Below are positions 61,690 through 64,000 of a stretch of DNA of 64,000 nucleotides, one piece after another (position 1 is the stretch's first letter; each line of letters starts with the position of its first letter). Source of the stretch: Winogradskyella costae (GTDB taxonomy: Bacteria; Bacteroidota; Bacteroidia; Flavobacteriales; Flavobacteriaceae); assembly GCF_013403865.1 (NCBI RefSeq), contig NZ_JABFDK010000003.1, forward strand, positions 124,001 to 188,000, written 5' to 3'. Made by a program: the position numbers and the translations under genes. Below the pieces are notes generated by a model. That model was not told the origin of the DNA. It did no database searches and saw only the letters and a program-made list of their open reading frames with translations.

Positions 61690-63018
61690 TTATTGCGACC
61701 CAGATTTAGGTAAGGTAAAATAAAAGGTGGTGCCACTACCCTCTTCGCTTTCTAGCCATATGCTGCCTTTGTAAAAGGTGATGATTTTTTTTACGATGGA
61801 GAGTCCGATGCCCGAAGACGAGCTGCTACTTTCTAATTTGGTAAAGACCTTGAAGATTCTTTCGAAATAATTGGGTTTAATACCCACACCGTTGTCTTTT
61901 ACAAAGAACTGATACAGATCGCCCTGCTCTGTATAGCCGATTTCTATGGAGCCTTGGTCTTTATCACTATACTTAATGGCATTTTGAATAAGGTTCTGGA
62001 AGACTTGTTTGAACCTCCAGGTATTGCCATATATGTTTGGAAGGTTGTCTTGTACGGTAATGCTGATGTGTGTAGGGATGAGCAACGTTTGTAAAACCTC
62101 TGTGATGAGTGTATTAAAGTTGACCTGTTTGTCTTGTTGTTCTAATTTATCGATGGTAGAGTAATCTAGAATACCTTTGATGAGGAAGTCCATTTTCTCA
62201 ACATTAAACAACACCTGATGCAAGGGTATTAGGTCTTTTTCATTAAAGGCGGCTTTATGATCGTCCATAAACCAACTGATTAAAGTGTGGATATTGATGA
62301 GTGGAGCTTTAAGATCGTGAGACACTACGTGGGCGTATTCGTTAAGCTCTTCGTTTTGCAAGGATAAGTTTTGTAGGAGCTCTTCCTTTTTCTTTTCCTG
62401 TACTTTGATGTGTTCTTCATTCTCTTTACGCTTAATGACATTGACGAGCATATTGGCGTATACAAAAAGAATGTCTTTTTCGTTTTCGGTGTATTTGTTT
62501 AGCTTTTTAACGGCATCGAAACCAATGAAGCCGATGAGTTCTCCGTTTTTAATTTTTGGGATGGTGATAAGACTTTTAATGCCTTGTGGCTCTAGTACGG
62601 CTCTTAGGCCTAGTTCGCCATCTTCGGGTAACTGACTGACATCTTCTACATAAAAAGCGTCTCCTTTTTTGTGTGCTTGGATCCATTGCGGAATGTAATC
62701 GATGGGCACGTTTTGAAGGTTCTGAATTTCGGGCTCTATATCTGCAGCGCACCACTCGTAGGTATTAGAGGTGGTGTTGTCTTTAAAATTATAGGTGAAA
62801 ATATAGCTTCTATCGGATTCTACGAATTCTCCAATTTGTTGCAGTGAGGTGCGGATTAGTGTATCGACATCTGATAAATCGGCATTGATATAGGTGGTAG
62901 AAATGCTTATGAGTAAGTCTTGAAAGCGCAGCTGTCTTTCTATAATTTTATCTTTTTCTAATTGTGTTTGCTTTTCTGTTTCAGAACAGGTACTATATTT
63001 GGGGTCTTTTTGGTTCAT
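61690..63018 (-). CDS. GAF-domain sensor histidine kinase
   Basis: The 442-residue protein has no transmembrane segment. A GAF-like sensory domain (about 35-195) is followed by a coiled coil (about 198-228), HisKA with the phosphorylated His234 (YAHVVSHDLKAPL) and a HATPase domain with N-box QNLIQNAIKYSD, G1 KDNGVGI and G2 SSSGIGLSIV. It should be a soluble kinase of a two-component system. No response regulator is adjacent. The repeat downstream separates it from the PfkB gene. Confidence 0.92.
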   Translation of the reverse strand: MNQKDPKYSTCSETEKQTQLEKDKIIERQLRFQDLLISISTTYINADLSDVDTLIRTSLQQIGEFVESDRSYIFTYNFKDNTTSNTYEWCAADIEPEIQNLQNVPIDYIPQWIQAHKKGDAFYVEDVSQLPEDGELGLRAVLEPQGIKSLITIPKIKNGELIGFIGFDAVKKLNKYTENEKDILFVYANMLVNVIKRKENEEHIKVQEKKKEELLQNLSLQNEELNEYAHVVSHDLKAPLINIHTLISWFMDDHKAAFNEKDLIPLHQVLFNVEKMDFLIKGILDYSTIDKLEQQDKQVNFNTLITEVLQTLLIPTHISITVQDNLPNIYGNTWRFKQVFQNLIQNAIKYSDKDQGSIEIGYTEQGDLYQFFVKDNGVGIKPNYFERIFKVFTKLESSSSSSGIGLSIVKKIITFYKGSIWLESEEGSGTTFYFTLPKSGSQ

Positions 63019-63237
63019 GCGGTTTATTGAATTCTTAAATTTAGGCTGTAAGGTTTTACTAAGGTACTAGTTACCGAGGGATTATAAAAATAGGATTTAG
63101 AAATTTGTCGTCTTTTAACCCCATACACCATGACATCAATGTTGTATTTACTGTAAGAATTAAGAAAATCTTAACCCTCCAAACCCAATAGAACCCTTAT
63201 CTTTATTACAATTTACATTCATTTAAAATCTAAAATT

Positions 63238-64000
63238 ATGAAACAAACTATAATATTATTTACAGCCTTATTATTAAGTACGGCGTCTTATGCTCAATTT
63301 CAGGTATCTGCGAGTGGTGGCTATGCCATAGGTAGCGCCGGAATGAAACTAGGTGAAACTCTAACTTTTGAAGGCACAGAGAATTCTTACGGCAGTTATG
63401 GGGAAGGTTTAAATGCGCAGTTACGCGGGACTTATTTTTTTAATGACAGTTTTGGTGTGGATTTGAGCTTGGGTTATCTCCATGGCTCAGATCAGACGGT
63501 AACTAAAGTAACGTTACCTTACACTGAAGTTGATGCGATTGCTAGAGCGCGTGCCTTTGGTGCTGCAGCTTCTATTGTTTATAAATTTAATTCTAACGTC
63601 TATGGGCGTATAGGAGCCCTTGTAAAATTAGGAGGTAAAACAGAAGCCGTTGTGCATCAGCAAGCCGATTTTACGCAGGCTGAAGCCGATGCTATTGGTG
63701 TGCCATTTGGGTCGTATTCTGAAACGAACTATGTTGAAGATTACCATGGCCAGTTTCCATTAGGTTTTGTAGCTGCACTTGGTTACGAGTATCCTATAGA
63801 TACCAATTTTAGTGTTTTTGCGGAAGCTGAATATTACGGAATTAGTTTAAAACGAAAAGATTCTGAAATCACAGCATTTAATACCAATGTGGTGTTACCA
63901 GATGGAACGGTTGCCGTAGAAGGCCTTTATACATTGAATAATTTACCAGAAGGGACCAACAGAACCACGACCTATGTTGATGAGTTACCTGCAGGTAATA
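63238..64000 (+). CDS. Outer-membrane beta-barrel protein, 3' end missing
   Basis: The open frame starts with a signal peptide (MKQTIILFTALLLSTASYA) and continues past the window end, so 254 codons are visible. The body alternates glycine-rich and aromatic strands typical of Bacteroidota outer-membrane porin-like barrels (VSASGGYAIGSAG, LRGTYFFNDSFGVDLSLGYL, LGYEYPIDTNFSVFAEAEYYG). Function is unknown. It is transcribed away from the histidine kinase gene; a promoter must lie in the 219-base gap between them. Confidence 0.85.
   Translation, partial: MKQTIILFTALLLSTASYAQFQVSASGGYAIGSAGMKLGETLTFEGTENSYGSYGEGLNAQLRGTYFFNDSFGVDLSLGYLHGSDQTVTKVTLPYTEVDAIARARAFGAAASIVYKFNSNVYGRIGALVKLGGKTEAVVHQQADFTQAEADAIGVPFGSYSETNYVEDYHGQFPLGFVAALGYEYPIDTNFSVFAEAEYYGISLKRKDSEITAFNTNVVLPDGTVAVEGLYTLNNLPEGTNRTTTYVDELPAGN

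Noticed and set aside
1-64000. tRNA, rRNA, prophage or intact insertion sequence
   Set aside because: No cloverleaf, rRNA motif, phage structural gene or transposase was seen in any gap or reading frame.

Overview
This window looks like a chromosomal segment of a marine-type member of the family Flavobacteriaceae (Bacteroidota). The evidence is a low G+C content, several Bacteroidota-type -7 boxes (TAnnTTTG), few Shine-Dalgarno sequences, a relic of a type IX secretion C-terminal sorting domain, the flavobacterial order lpxA-efp-lpxD-like-sucD, and one compact his operon. The genus is not determinable by eye. No rRNA, tRNA, CRISPR array, intact insertion sequence or prophage was seen.

Layout. 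1-7 kb: end of a FabZ-like gene, lpxA behind a tandemly duplicated leader, efp, a divergent LpxD-like acyltransferase, sucD and a double-length M16 peptidase lipoprotein. 7-10.9 kb: fabG, a membrane VWA protein and a prohibitin-type SPFH protein. 10.9-18.5 kb: the complete histidine operon hisG-D-C-B-H-A-F-IE. It is preceded by a His-rich leader peptide whose end can form an antiterminator that excludes a perfect GCAA-loop terminator. 18.5-29 kb: a T9SS-sorting-domain relic and housekeeping, envelope and stress genes (DUF5694, membrane LytTR, TruA-like, two MscS channels, DUF2461, GreA-like, DUF72, thioesterase). 29-42.4 kb: a zinc metalloprotease with a DUF4251 partner, a cold-shock-domain protein, fasciclin, topoisomerase III, an M23/LysM peptidase, and a same-strand run of helicase, J-KTSC protein, zinc-ribbon SDR and DEAD-box helicase. 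42.7-51.8 kb: canonical lpxD, a small cold-shock protein, a divergent stress or redox block (aldehyde dehydrogenase and SDR versus an AhpC-like protein and BrkB), DUF6090, a redoxin and DUF302. 51.8-56.6 kb: an accessory zone with an array of 7-bp repeats, a 592-bp A/T-rich gap and a solitary 973-residue protein with a restriction-endonuclease-like N-terminus. 56.6-64 kb: a very long two-part S9 peptidase, a PfkB kinase, a GAF histidine kinase and the start of an outer-membrane beta-barrel protein, separated by clusters of palindromic repeats.

The most distinctive signals are the 973-residue candidate defence protein, a 54-bp upstream element shared at the same relative position by a MscS channel gene and a tiny acidic lipoprotein gene, the complete his attenuator, a 105-nt inverted-repeat-bounded element near 49.5 kb, the regulatory-domain/oligopeptidase fusion, an SDR lacking its catalytic tyrosine, and two families of dispersed palindromes plus heptamer arrays in the gaps. 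All family assignments were made by eye from sequence motifs; no database search was run.
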